This document shows positions 27,552 to 41,428 of a stretch of DNA of 64,000 bases, piece after piece; position 1 is the stretch's first letter, and each line of letters begins with the position of its first letter. Origin of the DNA: Mortierella sp. BCC40632 (Eukaryota > Mortierellomycota > Mortierellomycetes > Mortierellales > Mortierellaceae); NCBI GenBank assembly GCA_011634665.1, contig WAEK01000006.1, positions 2,858,001-2,922,000 on the forward strand, given 5' to 3'. The notes beneath the pieces were generated by a model. That model saw nothing but the letters and a program-made list of their open reading frames with translations. It had not been told where the DNA came from and made no database searches. A program made the translations under genes and the position numbers.

Positions 27552-28873
27552 ATGGCACCCATCCGATCGATACTCGCCTCGAGGGCTGTGACAACCACCC
27601 TTGTCTTCTTGGCATGTCTGGGACTCTTTTACACCACACTGAACCATGGCCGCCCCTCAGTAACACACGAGACCCATATTGGGATGGAACCCTCCAGCAA
27701 TGTTCACCCAGCCTTCCGAGGCCGACCTGCCAGAACTACCAAAGCGATTCTTGAGCAATCGGAGAAGTTTTATAGTCGAATCCTTGCCCAACGCAAGCAG
27801 TGGCTCGCAGAGAACCATTATGGTACCAGGTGAGTACAGAGAGAGAGAGAGAGAGAGAAAAGAAAAGAGAGCGAGGAAGAGAGAAAGAAGGAAGCCTCAC
27901 CAACTGAACAAGCAATGCTCTGACCATGTTTTTTTTCTCTTCATCTCCTTGCTTGTTGTAGTTCTTTTGATCCTTGGGCAAACCTTTATTGGTGGTGGTA
28001 CTTCCCCGCTAGTTTCAACTGCCCTCATGACATTCAACGAGTGGGGCCATTGTCAGATGGTGGCAAGTGGGTTTGTGGTCTGAGTTTGTATGAGGAAAAG
28101 CCAAGAGCCAAATGTGTCATCTACTCATTTGGTGTGAATTACGAGACTCGATTCGAAGGCGAGATGCTGGATCGAACCGACTGCGAGATCTGGGCATACG
28201 ATGCTTCCGTCACCCAGATGGGACCAGGTATTTTTTCTTTTCTTTTCTTTTTTGTAGATGATGAGTTGAGATGGGATGATGAGATGAAATATGAACTGAG
28301 CTGAACTGAGCTGAGATGACAACTACAGGCAGGGTCTGATGACCAAAAATAGTTCAGATGACTAACGATGGAGTATCTTTTTCCCTCATCCTATTTTTTT
28401 TTTTTTTTCTCTTTTTCTTTTTTCGCCTTGTAGAGTCTCATGGACGACCCAAGGCCCACTTCAAGCCATACTTTGTGGGAGACCGTAACTACGTTGACAC
28501 TGCGGGTACCCAATGGAAAACCCTCAAGACACTCATGGCCGAGAACGGTCACGATTGGATCGATATCCTCAAGGTCGATATTGAAGGCTCCGAGTACATT
28601 ACCTTCAACGCCATTATGGACGACTTTAAGGATGTGCTGCCCTTTTCTCAACTTCAGATTGAGTTCCATGTTGATACGAGCCATACAACGTTTGACAACT
28701 TCAAGAAATGGTGGGAGCGACTCGAGTCCTTCGGAGTGAGACCCTTCTGGACCGAGGTCAATCTTTTCCCTGCCATTAACTTCAAGACACCCTGGGCCAA
28801 CGAATACTGCTTCATCAACCTTCGCGGTGGTGCCAAGAACCTTCTGCTCCAGGAGTATGACAGGAATAACTAA
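27552..28873 (+). CDS. METTL24-like methyltransferase-domain protein, type II membrane
   Basis: Three exons, 27552-27829, 27962-28227 and 28434-28873, with clean GT-AG junctions in phase, give 327 aa. A hydrophobic segment near residues 14-30 (TTTLVFLACLGLFYTTL) after a short basic N-terminus suggests a signal anchor with the catalytic part in the secretory lumen. The body matches the FkbM/METTL24-type methyltransferase fold: VGPLSDGGKWVCGL, the nucleotide-binding-type strand VIYSFGVNYETRFE, CEIWAYDAS, and DWIDILKVDIEGSEY. The C-terminus (QIEFHVDTSHTTFDNF, GVRPFWTEVNLFP, NEYCFINLR) is also typical. The fold is established for the family, but substrates are unknown and methyl transfer here is inferred. 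Just before the ATG is an A-rich context after a GA tract. Confidence 0.8.
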
Positions 28874-30332
28874 GAGATAGAAGTAACTGGATAATTTTGC
28901 TCGGGACGTATTGACAGGATAGTGAAGTTTCTTTTTTTAAAAAAAAAAATAAATAAATAAAAAAAATATTAATATAAAGGCGTTGTGTAATGACCCACTA
29001 GAAAGAGTTACCCAGGGCTTGAGGGCAAGGGAAACAGGCAAACATCCCCTCCCCCCAGAGAGCCTTGATTTTCTATCACGTTCCTGTTGTGAGGCAGTCC
29101 AATGGGAGAGGGAAAGGAGAATGAAAGTGGGGCGGTATTTGCCTTTTGCTCCCGCCCTCTAACCTCTACTCCTGAGAGAGGGGGCCCTATTTCTCTTCTA
29201 CGTACCTACCCGTTGACTTGTGTAACATTCACGAGAGCGATTGGTGTCGTGAAAGAAATGAGTTGGAAAAAAAAAACAGCCTCCACTTTTGCAGCATGAG
29301 CTAATGAAAGGACGTAAAGCGTATTTTTTATCTCGCAGGCGTCAACCGATCCATGATGTGTGATATCCCCTTTTTGCCCATAGAGGAGTGTAGTTGCTTT
29401 TGCGCCAAAAAGGTTACTGTATGGAGTCATCCTTTGAAAGGACAAAAAAAAAAGGAAGGAAGGAAGGAAGGAAGGAAGAGGGGGCGTGAGAGATGGTAAT
29501 CTGTAAAACGGAGCTCGTGTTTAGGAAGAGGTCTGTTGGAAAGGAGATGAAGTCCATGTTTTGGAGAGGGAGAGAGGATGGTCCCACTGGCGTTTTGCTT
29601 TGATGTTATGACCACTACAACACGCACAGGATAGTCGGTGTTCTTCACTTTCGTAGAAGGGGCAGATCGATCCGCTCCATCGCACTAATCGTGAAGACAA
29701 TGAGTAAGGTCAACCTTGTGAAGAGTTTGTGTTGCTCTACAAGCCTAATTTACGATTCTACTCTTTTCCTCGCTTGGTCATGATCCTGATACACACCCTC
29801 AGCTCATCTCTTGCGCCTCTGCTGCCCTCCACCCCTTCCCCCCCTCTTTTTTTGTCACTAAGGGTTCTTGTGCGCATACACTGATTGGCTTCTAGGCGAG
29901 AACGAGCCAACAGATTTCGACTGTCACGCCTCAACTCTCGGATTTTTTTTACCACTACATTGGGTCCACTGGACGTGTGTGAGTTGGCCAGACGGGTTCC
30001 AGCCAGAATATCCAAAGAATGAAAGACGGCTTCTGTTCTTGATGTTCGAGCTGAAAAAGAGGATAGCTCGGGAATAGGTGCTCCTGAGAAGACCTTAAGG
30101 GTGTTGAGTTCGAGAAGACTGACTTTCCATCCGCCTCCGGCGGCTTCTCCGACAAAGGAACTGTAATTCATCAATTGAGCGCGTCCGTTTCTCTTTTTTT
30201 TTCTTTCCTTTTTTTTTGCTTCTCAGCTCTTCTCGACATCTCCGGGTCATGACGAACGGACTAATTATAAAGTCCAGTTAATACCTCTCAAATCAATTGG
30301 ACACCTCTCTCCCTCTCTCCCTCTTTTCTTTT

Positions 30333-30363
<31 letters not shown>

Positions 30364-32742
30364 GTGCCCCATTTCCCTCGGACCACTCCACATCCCTTTA
30401 ACCTGGAATGTCTCTTGACTCATCCTTTTTGATTTGTAAAAATAACAGAGTGTAAATGTGCAGTAAACTATACAAAGCGAAAGTTATTGGAGAGAGAGCT
30501 CAGCAAGAGGACTTTTTTGTTTTCCCGCCCAAGGTGGTTCCAATGATTTGCAATAACAATTTGCTTCGAGACATGTTGCTCATTGGAGCGCAGTCCCTAT
30601 GGTGAAGGAAGAGGAAGAAAGAAGAAGACATGACGGCTAGTAAAAATGGATTCCTTCCTTCCTTCTTGCTTTCTTTGCATCGGCTGGATAATCGGTCAGA
30701 CATTTTTATGGAGTGGCTGTGGATGGTTCGATACCACTGGACCTCCCTATTTTCATTGAGTCTGAAGATGTGTCACCGCTGCCCTGAGTATCAAAGGAGA
30801 GAAAGTGCTTCCTGACCAACGTGAATAGAGCAAAAAGGCAGGGAGAGGAGGAGATGGAGCAGTTCCTTGGTGGAGCAAAAAGAGAGGTCCAATCAGGGGT
30901 GCTCGAGTCACCTTATACTTTTCTCATCATCCAAGGATCGGGGGTCACTCCTATTGACTTCCCTTTTTTTCCCTTTTTGTTTCCGTAATGCTTCTGTTGC
31001 TATTTACCCATTTTGTGTTTGATTGTTGTCAATGGCGTCGACACCCGTTCCGTTGCTGTTTGTCTTTTTCTTGGCGCCATCCTTCGTTGGTTCAAGGGAA
31101 CTGGTGATGTTTTGCTCCTGCGGCATGCCTAGCGCCATCAGCCCCCTGTTCAAGCCAGACGCAATCCCATCCCCTTCCTCACCTACTTTCTCCCACCCCA
31201 CCCCCCACCCCTTGTGAGACTCCAAAGAGCGCGCTCTTGACAGAGGGAGGGGCTGCTCTGTCCTTGCTACAAGTCTCCGCCCTCCACCCATTAACTTCTT
31301 TACATGGTCGCGCGTATGAAAGCAGAAACACAAACATACGCGCTGCGCGCATGCGATCAAGACCTTTTCATTCGAGGTCAGTTCACTCTCTTGAGCAGAG
31401 AAGCAAGCAGCTAGCGTCCATCCATCGATAACAGAGTTAGTAATCTGACCGATGTTTTGCTCCGCTCTATCCTACTTGCTCCTCGTCCGGATAGCATGTC
31501 GTGTTCAGTGACCAATGGTCCTCTCTTCAGAAGAAGGCCTTGTGTGAGTGGACTGAGCAGCAAGCAAAGAAAGAAGGGAGTCATCTCGAAATCTTAGAGG
31601 GGGAGGTTGGAGGTTAATGACGCACGTAACACTGATTCCCCGCAGCCCTCTCTTCATGCTATGCATCTGCATATGTCTGGGAGTGAGCTCGAAACGAGCA
31701 GAGCGGGCGGAGGAAACATTGGACTGGGAGACGAGGACGGGGCCCCAGTTTAAGTTATGGGTTTTGTAACCATGCAAGTGTTTACCTTTTTGTTGTTGTT
31801 GCTTTTGAACTCGGATCGTAATCAACCCCTCGCCCTTCTCCAATGTCTTTATCATTTCTCTTTACATTTCTTTATTTCTCTCATTCTCTCTCTCTTTTTC
31901 TTTCTTTTTATTTTCTGTTCAATTACCCTCTTTGATTCTCCCGTATTCTTGGCAAGGATATGGGTCTGCGTGGGATTATAGTATTGACCCAGGTGAAGAG
32001 ACTCTTACCTCTTCGGTTGCATAGAATATTGGTATTCATCTGGGTATCCGTATCAACAACCTCTTTTTTTTTATTTTTTTTTCTAGCAGAAAAAAAGAGC
32101 GAGGACAAACCCCCCTTGAGGTTTTGTGCATGGGTCAAGGCACGGTCGAAACTCTTGAATGTTTAAGCACCTGAGTCACATCAACGAGCACATGTGGAAA
32201 AAAAAACAAAGGAAAAGAAAAGAAAAGAAAAAAGATACGCATCCGCGTAGGGTGATGAAGCATAGTGTAGGAGTGAATTGGGTGAGCAAGTGAGTAAGTG
32301 AACGAGTGAGTGAGTGAGAGGGCAAGAATTAGGGGGTTTAGGTGGTGAGGACGGGAGTGGATGTCGGTGCAATATGGATGCAGGACCATGGAGCACAGGA
32401 GCGGAGCAGCGCGGGACTGTTCGCAAGCGGGGCTAATGAGGATGCACCCCCGCAGCCGCAGGGCACGCATTATCGCGCGCCCGCACAAACGGGCCAGAAC
32501 AAACGGGCCAGAACAAATAGACAGAGAGCTGGTAGTGAAGAGTGGGGCGAGCAAGCAGAACAGGATAGGCAAGACAGTGGAACAAAACAAGGAGAAAAGT
32601 GCAGTGCAGTGCAAGGCAGGTGTAGGCAACCAGAGAAAGTGAAAGTGGGAGAGAGAGAAAGGAAGAGAGAGAAAGAGAGAAGAGAGAGAGAGAGAGGACC
32701 TGTAAGAGAGAGAGAAGAGAGAGAGAGAGGAGAGAGTCGCTC

Positions 32743-32779
<37 letters not shown>

Positions 32780-32804
32780 TAGAGAAAGAAAGAGAGACAG
32801 GATC

Positions 32805-32920
<116 letters not shown>

Positions 32921-34215
32921 TCTCTCTTCTTTCTTCTCTCACAGCCAGACGGCCCCAGCCCTGCCTTGCTATTCGCCTATTCCTACGACCGTCACCGACC
33001 GACCTAGTCGTTTTCTCTGATTCCATTCATCTCATTCCTCGATCCGCATCCGATTCCGCTCCCTCTCCTCCGCGCCGAGGTAACGTTGTCTTGGCTGCCG
33101 CACCCTTTTTTTTTCTACCTTCAGCTCCCCTGATATCTGGCGCTCTCTCGGCCCTGCACCATGCATGATTCTCCCTGACCTGAACTGCCGCACTGCATTC
33201 CTCGGATCGCTCCTCCCCCCTCTCATCGCATGTCAACATGGAAATGTCATGTCGCCCATTCTCCTCCCGCATGCTTCCATCCTTTTTTTCTTCATTTTTT
33301 CATTTCTTTTCTTTCTTTTTCATTTTTTCCCTTTCTTTTTCATTTTTTCATGCCTTCTTGCCAGGTTCTCTTGACCCTGCTCCTTGATATCCATGTTCCT
33401 CGGATCTCTTATTCTTGATTACTACTATGGCTACTGCTGCTTGCCTATCCTGCCTTTCTTGTCTACCTACCCTATCAACCAACATGCGCGTCAGCCATGC
33501 AGGGTCCCCTGTTTCTATTCTGTCCGTCGGTCCGTCGTTTCGTTCGACTACTTACTCGAGTCAACGCAGGACAGACATATTTTTTTCTCTACTTTCTCTC
33601 TCCCTTTCGCTCTCTCTCTATCTCTGGTGCAACACCCACTCCCGCGTCCTCGCCTTCCCTAATTGCTGCTCACCGGAGCACACGCCCCACTCCCATACCC
33701 ATGCCACGCCCACGCCCATGCAGCCGCCCAACCTCCTTGCCGCGACCAAACCACCCTGCTCATCAGAGCTGCACCTCGCTGAGTCTTAACTTACGATGGT
33801 TACCTCTCATCTCTCTCGCTCTCCCCTCGCTTTTGGATGTACTTTTCCCAACGGACAAGCTCTTTTGTGTTTACATTGGGCAAAAGATGGAGTCAATGAT
33901 TCAGAGTCCCTCAATCTCTGTCCTCCCCTCTCTATCTCCACCAGAGCAATGTACAATGTCCACGCCACCAGCCATTCCGAACAGGATCAGAGGAAGGATG
34001 AAAGGAAAAGGCGGGGACGGGCCGGGGGAGAGGGAAGAGGGGGGGGGGGATGAAAATTTCCAACTCGCATATCGTCGCCTTCTCACCTCCCCTCCCCCCG
34101 TTTTCTCTCACACAAAGCGCGGGACGTGACACGCGTGCATTTGGTGTCAGAGATGGACTGTCGTCCGTTTGTACACGAGTGCTAGAATTTGTGGTATGTG
34201 GGGCAAGGATAAGCG

Positions 34216-34277
<62 letters not shown>
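34216..34277. repeat. A-run followed by (GA)n
   Basis: A run of about 23 A residues joined directly to about 17 GA units. Confidence 0.9.
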
Positions 34278-34279
<2 letters not shown>

Positions 34280-34799
34280 CGAATGTGCAAAGAGGAAAGG
34301 CACGATGCGCTCGTTCATCCATTGCTCTGGTCAGGTATGGCTGTGAGGCGGACACCGAACGCTATCGTACAAGATTTCTGGAGAAAGATCGAGATGGTGC
34401 CCCGGGAGAGTGGAATTGGACGAGTGACACGGCTCCGCGTTGGAGAACACAATACACACACACGCACACACGCACACACGCACACGCACACACACAAATC
34501 ACAAACATAATCATTCACATATTTCACCCACACATCAGTCGAGACTTTTACGCAACCGGACCATCCACATGCAATGCTGATCATTGCACTCTCCTCTTCT
34601 CTCCTCACTCTCCTCCACTCTCCTTCTCTTTCTCTCTCATTCAATCACTCACTCCCCCCGAATAGACCCTGGACTGTGCTAGATATTGGCCAATCGCGCC
34701 GCGCCCTTGTCCACGCCATCGCCACCTTCACCAACCGCCACTGCGCCACCTCAAGGTCACCCCTCGTTTTTTTTTTTTTTTTTTTTTTTTTGTATGTAC

Positions 34800-34970
34800 C
34801 TCTCCTTTCTCTCGGTCTCTGTCTCTCTCTTTCTTTCTTTCTCTCTGTCTCTCTGTCTCTCTGTCTCTCTGTCTCTCTCTCTTTCTTTCTTTCTTTCTCT
34901 CTTTCTCTCTCTCTCTCTGTCTCGCTTCCTCTCTTTCTCTCTTTCTCCCGCTCTCTCGTTCTCTCATTCT

Positions 34971-35036
<66 letters not shown>
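34800..35036. repeat. Pyrimidine repeat (CTTT/CTGT/CT)n
   Basis: Mixed pyrimidine microsatellite ending in a pure CT tract at about 34979-35036, preceded by a 22-base T run. Confidence 0.92.
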
Positions 35037-35039
<3 letters not shown>

Positions 35040-36391
35040 CTTGCCGCCGCGTGAGCCACTCCTGTATCTTGACGCCATGCAGACACGGGACACAGCTCTC
35101 ATCTGTTAGTCAATCATTAGGCTCATCTTTTGTTGACTTTGTGCTCTTTCTCGTATGTCCCACCAGCCTACTCTTAATCTTCTCGCGCCCCTTCCCCCCC
35201 CCCCTTACTCTCCTTTTCCCCTGCCCCATTCTGGCCCACATTCCTTACCTGTCGTGCAGCCGTCAATTGTGTTTGTCGACATCTCTGCATACGTCTTGCC
35301 AATGTTTGTAAGAGTATGTGCTCTTTTTGTTGTTGCTGTTAGAGTTATCTTGTTGTCATCTCCTCCTTCCTCTCCCTTGCTCATCTTGACATTATCTCTC
35401 TCTCTTTTCCACTTTGCCTCCATTTCAGCCAGTTCTCCCTCTCTCCCTCTCTCTCTCTTTCTCTTTCTCTCTCTTTCTCTCTCTCTGTCTCTGTCTCTTT
35501 TCATTTGCATTGCTCCCCTGTTCCCATGTTTCGGGTTGATCTACACTCGCGATATATATGCGCGTTTTAGGCACATTCATGCTCTCTCATTGTCCTTTTT
35601 TTTTCTTTCTTTCTCTCTTTCTTTTTTCGTCCAAGCATGCCCTCCATGTCTAAGCGTCTCCTTTTCTTTATTTGACCCGCATTCTCCACGGCAGTATGTT
35701 GCAAAAACCCGCATGCTTTTTTTTTTTTTTTTTTTTTTATACTTTCTCCTTTACTTGCGTCACTCCCGCCCCGAGAATTTGGCTCCTCAGTTGCTCCTGG
35801 GTCCTGTTTCCCCTTTGGGCCAATTGGAGAAGAAAGCTATTAGGTCGACCTGGGTTTTATTATTACTTCGCTGCCGACACGCCCTCTCTCTCTTTCCGCT
35901 CTGATATCTTGTTCGAAACTCGTGGTGTCTAAACAAAAAAAGGTGATGTGCAGGGGATTTGGCCCGATAGTGATACGGTCCAGGTCACACTAGGAGAAAA
36001 CACATTTGGGCCGAGAAACAAGGGCGGGAAGAAAAGAAAAAAAACACCGACCCCGAACCTCGGCCCTGTCGGCTCAATCCGGGCCACAGACTGTGTGTGC
36101 GGTACAAAAGTCAAATATTCATGACCGCTCATGCCAGAGCCTTGTCGCTGGCCCGTCAGGCATATTCCACGAAAGCACCTACCCTCTCTCTCTTCTCTTC
36201 TCTCTCTATTCTCTTATTCTCTTTTTCTCATGGCAGTCTATATCATTACCTCAGCTGCCACGCGGCTTCCATTATCAGATATGGCATTAGGACTGGGGTG
36301 GGATCTACTGAATCCTAAAATGATTGTGGCACGGTCACACTGTGTCGCACAGGCGCAGTACGACACTTTGTCTTTTCTTTCCCCTTCTCTT

Positions 36392-36451
36392 CTCTTTCTC
36401 TTTCTCTTTCTCTTTCTCTTTCTCTTTCTCTTTCTCTTTCTCTTTCTCTCT

Positions 36452-36484
<33 letters not shown>
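36392..36484. repeat. CTTTCT hexanucleotide array and poly-T
   Basis: About nine copies of a CTTTCT unit, then a short CT tract, then about 30 T residues. Confidence 0.9.
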
Positions 36485-36486
<2 letters not shown>

Positions 36487-36689
36487 ATAAAGACAGACTT
36501 TGCTCATCCGACTCCTTTTCCTCCCTTCCCCAACGGTTAGTCTTTCCTTACAAAAGCCAACTCCAGATCCCTTGCTCAAGGACATTGTCCAAGGACCTTC
36601 TGGACACACGGCAGGCAGTCATCGGCGCCCGACTGTTGGATGTGTCGGCCTGTGGCTCGAGGGGCTAAAAAATTAATAATAAGAGAGAG

Positions 36690-36721
<32 letters not shown>

Positions 36722-37646
36722 TGCCCAGTGTATTCTTCAAGGCAGTCAGGTCATTTTGTTCCAAATCCAGGTTCTTTCACACTCATCATAGAGACTGACG
36801 CCATTGCCATAAGAAAACGTAATGGAGCAGCGGCCAGACCAGAGGTAAGTCTGCATATTCACCCTGCATCCCTCCGATAGATCTCCTCTTGTTTGTTGGT
36901 TCATCTACCCCTAAAACAAAAAAAAAAAAAAAAAAAAAAAAAAAACTTGCACAAGCGCGCGTGCATGGGTGCAACAGGTGAGATAGGATAAAATGGAGGT
37001 CTTCAGAAAAGAAAAATGGTGTCGAGAAGAGTACCAGCTAGGTGACCCCAAAAGTGCAGACGTGGATGACCATAGCTACAGACACATCTCCTGTTAGATC
37101 GGCTGATTCAAAGACGAGGTTTTTTTTTAAGTCATCCTGGGAGTGGGAGTAATAAGCACCATGTTAACTTCAGTAACAAAATGCCAAGTGGAGGGAGAGG
37201 GGGGTTGCTGTTGTGAGGAGAGCTCTTTTGCACACCCGTTATATAAACTTTCTTTCCCCTTCTTACCTTCCTTTCCTTTTTTTTTTTTTTTTTTTTTTTT
37301 CGCAACTTTTCTTCCTCTTTTCACTTTTCCTTCCCCTTCGGCCCCATTGCTGCATAATCGTTCTCTAGTCGCCTTTGAATCGCCCACGTCTCCTCTTCCC
37401 ACCTCAGCATCGTCATCCCATCACTGTCAAACTCTCTTCCACCATCTGCGTTTCTTTCTTTTTCTCGCCCAGTTCATCATCCTCTCCTTTCTCGTTCCCC
37501 TGACAAAGAACCAATCTGGCCATAGCAACCCCCAATCGCCTTTTTTTTTCTTTCTTTCTTTCTTTACTCATCCCTAGTTTTTGTTTCGCACTTGAAGATT
37601 CCTGCAAACTCGACTCTTGTGTCCACACTCTTGCTCCCTTGACTCT

Positions 37647-37654
37647 TTTATAAA
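37647..37654 (+). promoter_or_regulatory. Possible TATA element of the velvet gene
   Basis: The string ttataaat lies about 130 bp before the velvet start codon, followed by pyrimidine-rich leader sequence. Confidence 0.3.
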
Positions 37655-37780
37655 TCTAGTCAGGGCCAGGAACTTTCACTGCCCCGCTCTTTCTCTTACT
37701 CCCTCTTCTTTTCTCGATTTTTTTTTCTTTCTTCTTCATTCTCTCTCACCTGCTTCTCTGTTTGTCTTGTCTATGCTGCT

Positions 37781-38377
37781 ATGACTATTCCATCGACAAA
37801 CAGATCATATGAGCTACAAATGGCCCAAAATCCCATTCGTGCAAGAATGTGTGGGTTTGGCGAAAAGGTAGGCGAACTTAAGACAACAGCTACAACAACA
37901 AAAGCAGCAACAATCCCGACCCTCGTCCTTTCCTCTCTCTCTCTCTCTTTAGTTTCTCTCGTATCCTGACTTCAAAATGCCAAACACCCCCTTGCGATGA
38001 CATGAGCAAACTCTTCACTTCTTCCTCTTTCCCCTCCCGATGTTATTCGGGAGAGAGATCGGTCCTACCTACTTGCTCTTTCATTCTTGCCCTTCCATTA
38101 CTCCTTACTTCTCTGCCGTGAGACCTCGTGGGATCGTGACGGCCCATCAAGCTTGCATTGAATGTCAGCAGAGGAACCCTGATTTCCTGACGAACAATGA
38201 CCACTCTTCTTCTTTACTTGACATGAATACAACTACCTTCATGGCTGGTTCTTCAGGATAGAAGGCCAATGGACCCCCCACCAATACTCAAGCTTGTTGT
38301 CCGGAATGAAGATGGAACTCTTGCCGATGTGAGGTAAGGGCCTGCAGGACTCATTCGCTCCTTCCCTTTCTTCACTT

Positions 38378-38409
<32 letters not shown>

Positions 38410-40525
38410 ATTCTCCACGAATATCAGTCCAGAAAAAGTGAAAAAGACTGGTCTGCAGACCCGGCAACTCGGCCACTAAAATGCTTCGACAGTGGATCAA
38501 GGATGTCCAAATGGCTCGTCCTGTGGAAGATGGTGAGACCTCACTCTCACTTCTTCCAGACACGCGGACCCTGTTCACCCTGTTCACCTTGTACCGGACA
38601 ACGGGTCGCGGTTGGACACGCTTCATTCTTTTTCCTCGTATTGTCTCTTTCCTGGGTTCTCCGGTTCCTTCCTCCTCCTCCTCCTCTTCCTCTTCCTCCT
38701 CCTCTTCCTCTTCTCAGTCCCTTTGCCCACAGACCAAAGCTGGAGTTCGCGATCAGATTCCCGTCGACTCAGACCTATCGCTGTCCCTCAATCCATCGCT
38801 CTCCAGGTTGGGTCTCCGACCACCGCTATTCGGAATGATCTCTTTCTCTCTCTCCCCAACAGGCCTTGTCCCCAGCCTCTGAGAAGCAGAGTAGGACTCC
38901 AGGGAAGGACCAGGTTCCCATGGAAATGGACCCCGCTCTAGGTCCATTTTTTCTATTTTTTTTTATTTTATTTTTATGTCTATTTGTTATTTCTGTTCTC
39001 TCTTTATTATTATTGTTATTCTTTTCACAAATATTTGCCTCGTTTTTTTCAACAGTATCACCAGTTATCCAACATTCCATCGGATTCTTGTTGGAGGAAA
39101 GAAAGTCGAATGGTTTACTTTTGTTTCTTTTTATTGGCACACCTATCGAGTCGGATCCGTCCCGAGAGAAAACTCTCTTCTTCTCTTTGAGTGTTCATTT
39201 CACCCGTCGGTTCCATGTCTTTCCGTAATAGACCTAGACCTTAATCGATTCGTCGGTGCGGCCTGATAAATGTGTCAAAAGGCGGACCCGAGTAACGAGA
39301 GAAAGAGAAAGAGAAAGAGAGAAAGAAAGAGAGAGAGGAAGAGGAAGAGGAAGAGAAAGAAGAAAAGAGAGACTGGAGATCAAAGGAATAAGAAGGCACG
39401 AAGGGGAGAGAAAGAGAAAGAGAACGTCCTGAAGTGGAGCCAGAAAACGAGGGTTCGCGGAAGTGGTGACTCAAAACACTCCACAAACACAATTAGACAA
39501 CACAATAGTTTTCCCGCTCTAACAGACATTGGTTCTTTTTTTACCTTTTGAATTCGATCGGGGCGGGTGGTTGCTGTCAATAGCCAAATGGACGTGAACT
39601 TTTACATGGTCATAGCAGATATCTACTCCGCTGACAAGAAAACGCCCTGTACACTTGTCACGAACCCGTCCAGCTCCGCTCCGCCATCATCTTCGAGCAG
39701 TAGTATCCAGACAATAGGGGATTCGAGTATGTCGGTCCTTACCCTTTCTTCGGCCACGCCCACCGCGAGTCGGAATCTCACAGGTTCGACGGTTGCCTCG
39801 GGAAACCTGCTCTTTAATCTTGAGAATGAACTCGGAGTCTATTTTGTCTTTCAAGACATTAGTGTCCGGAGTGAAGGCACATTCACACTCAAGTTTTCGT
39901 TCACGCTGCCACCAACGTAGGTTAAGAAAAAAAAAGGAAAAAAGAAGAGTGGAGGAGATGAGATTCGATCAGGATTTGAACACGTCCCGAAAGAGAGCAT
40001 CTCATGCTGGGTTCATTTTGGCGACGGACTAAAAATGTCTCGAGGTGTCGACGTACTTTTTTTTTTTTTTTGACTCCCCTGTTGTGCTTTGAATAGACCA
40101 GACAGTCCTCCGTCGACCGTAATGACCGATGTATTTTCGGAACCGTTTACGATTTACTCGGCGAAGCGGTTCCCAGGAATGACTGGTAACGTGATTGCCC
40201 TTCCAGTAGTTGTCTGTTCATGGAGAAGGTGGTTCCCTTTTTTTTTTTTTTTTTTTCCGCTCCAACTAACCCTTGCGATTCACTTGACCCATTAGAATCA
40301 ACCGCATTATCCAAATGTTTTGCCAAGCAAGGTATCAAAATTCCAATCCGCAAAGAGCCAAGAATCACTCGCAACAAGCGTCTACAAGGACAGACGACAT
40401 CGTCGACAGCTGTGGAGGGTGGAATAGGAGGGACGGAACAGCCCCAGTCTTCATCGTCGTCCAAAGACCCACCAAATAACACGAGCCAGGAGACGAGCGA
40501 GAGCGAAGACGATGAGGGATATTAG
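37781..40525 (+). CDS. Velvet-domain transcriptional regulator (VelB/VosA type)
   Basis: Velvet proteins are fungal DNA-binding regulators of development and secondary metabolism that act as homo- or heterodimers in the nucleus. Five exons in phase, 37781-37867, 38257-38333, 39584-39916, 40097-40185 and 40296-40525, give 271 aa. The domain order is complete. First comes the N-terminal signature (YELQMAQNPIRARMCGFGEK then DRRPMDPPPILKLVV). A low-complexity Ser/Pro loop and RNLTGSTVASGN follow, then YFVFQDISVRSEGTFTLKF. The C-terminal signature is FTIYSAKRFPGMTESTALSK followed by FAKQGIKIPIRK. A Ser- and acid-rich tail follows (ETSESEDDEGY). Intron 2 is unusually long (1,250 bp) and full of pyrimidine and GA repeats, and intron 1 is 389 bp. 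The protein is short and has only the velvet domain. I cannot place it in one subfamily, so no symbol is given. Confidence 0.88.
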
Positions 40526-41272
40526 GTTCTGAAACCAGACAAAAGGCCACTTTACCTAAGTGATCCTTCCCCATGACAGCGTCCACTACGTGTGTAATAC
40601 CAAAAAAGAAAAAAGAAAAGGAAAAGGAAAAGGAAAAGACGGCGACCCAGCGGCTGTTGACAGCGTGGGTTTGCTTGGCAACTACTCTCACTCCCTAATG
40701 AACATAGACTATCTTTCTCCTTTCTCTACCTTTCTCTGTATAAGAAAAGAAAAGAAAAAGAACAAGAAAAGAAAGAAAAGAAAAAAGAAAAGAAGAAGAA
40801 CGGCGACTTCAATGTGTGAGTATGTCTCTCCCTCTTACTCGCTCTCTGACTCTCTCTCACCTAATCACATTCGACCCCTTAAGGCACGTGCAGATGAGAC
40901 CTGATCGCCATCATCTTGTTCCATTCAACTCCTCCACGCTAGTCTCTTCATTTTCATCCCCTGTCTGTCTGTCCCTGTCCTTCTAGAGTGGCATCGTCTC
41001 CTGGCTCTCTCTCTTGCTCTCTTGTTCTCTCGGTCTCTATTTCTCTCGGTCTCTCGTTCTCTCTCTCTTTCACTTCCCCCCCCTTCGCGTCTCTTGCGAT
41101 CATATGGCCGATGGCCTGACAGCTGACAGCCGCGCCACCTCCTCGCCGTCTGCCTACGCTCATTCATTCACTCTCGCTCTCGGGCCCTTCTTTTATATTT
41201 CTCTCTCTGTCTGTCTGTCTTTCTCTCTTTCTCTTTCTCATCTCCGTTTCTTTCCTCATCTGGCCATCTCTG

Positions 41273-41313
<41 letters not shown>

Positions 41314-41428
41314 CCCTTTCCTCTCCTCCTCATACACACACAGACACAGCTCTTTCTCTCTCTCTCATTCTCATTCTCATTCTCTCCCTCTTCCCTTTCC
41401 CAACTAAACCCCATCTCCGACTGCAAGG
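40526..41428. promoter_or_regulatory. Intergenic region upstream of SPA2
   Basis: AG-rich 3' flank of the velvet gene, then a strongly pyrimidine-rich stretch (40990-41400) with a (CA)n tract, leading to the SPA2 start. No separate gene seen. Confidence 0.45.
41275..41311. repeat. (CA)n microsatellite in the SPA2 leader
   Basis: About 18 CA units lying between CT-rich tracts. Confidence 0.9.

Noticed and set aside
29758..30174. 138-codon minus-strand frame
   Set aside because: Composition is not protein-like across its length, with no domain, no splice partners and frames of similar length on the other strand.
39950..40030. Segment with a tRNA-like B-box flavour (ggatttgaacacg)
   Set aside because: It lies inside a velvet intron and no cloverleaf or A-box could be built around it.
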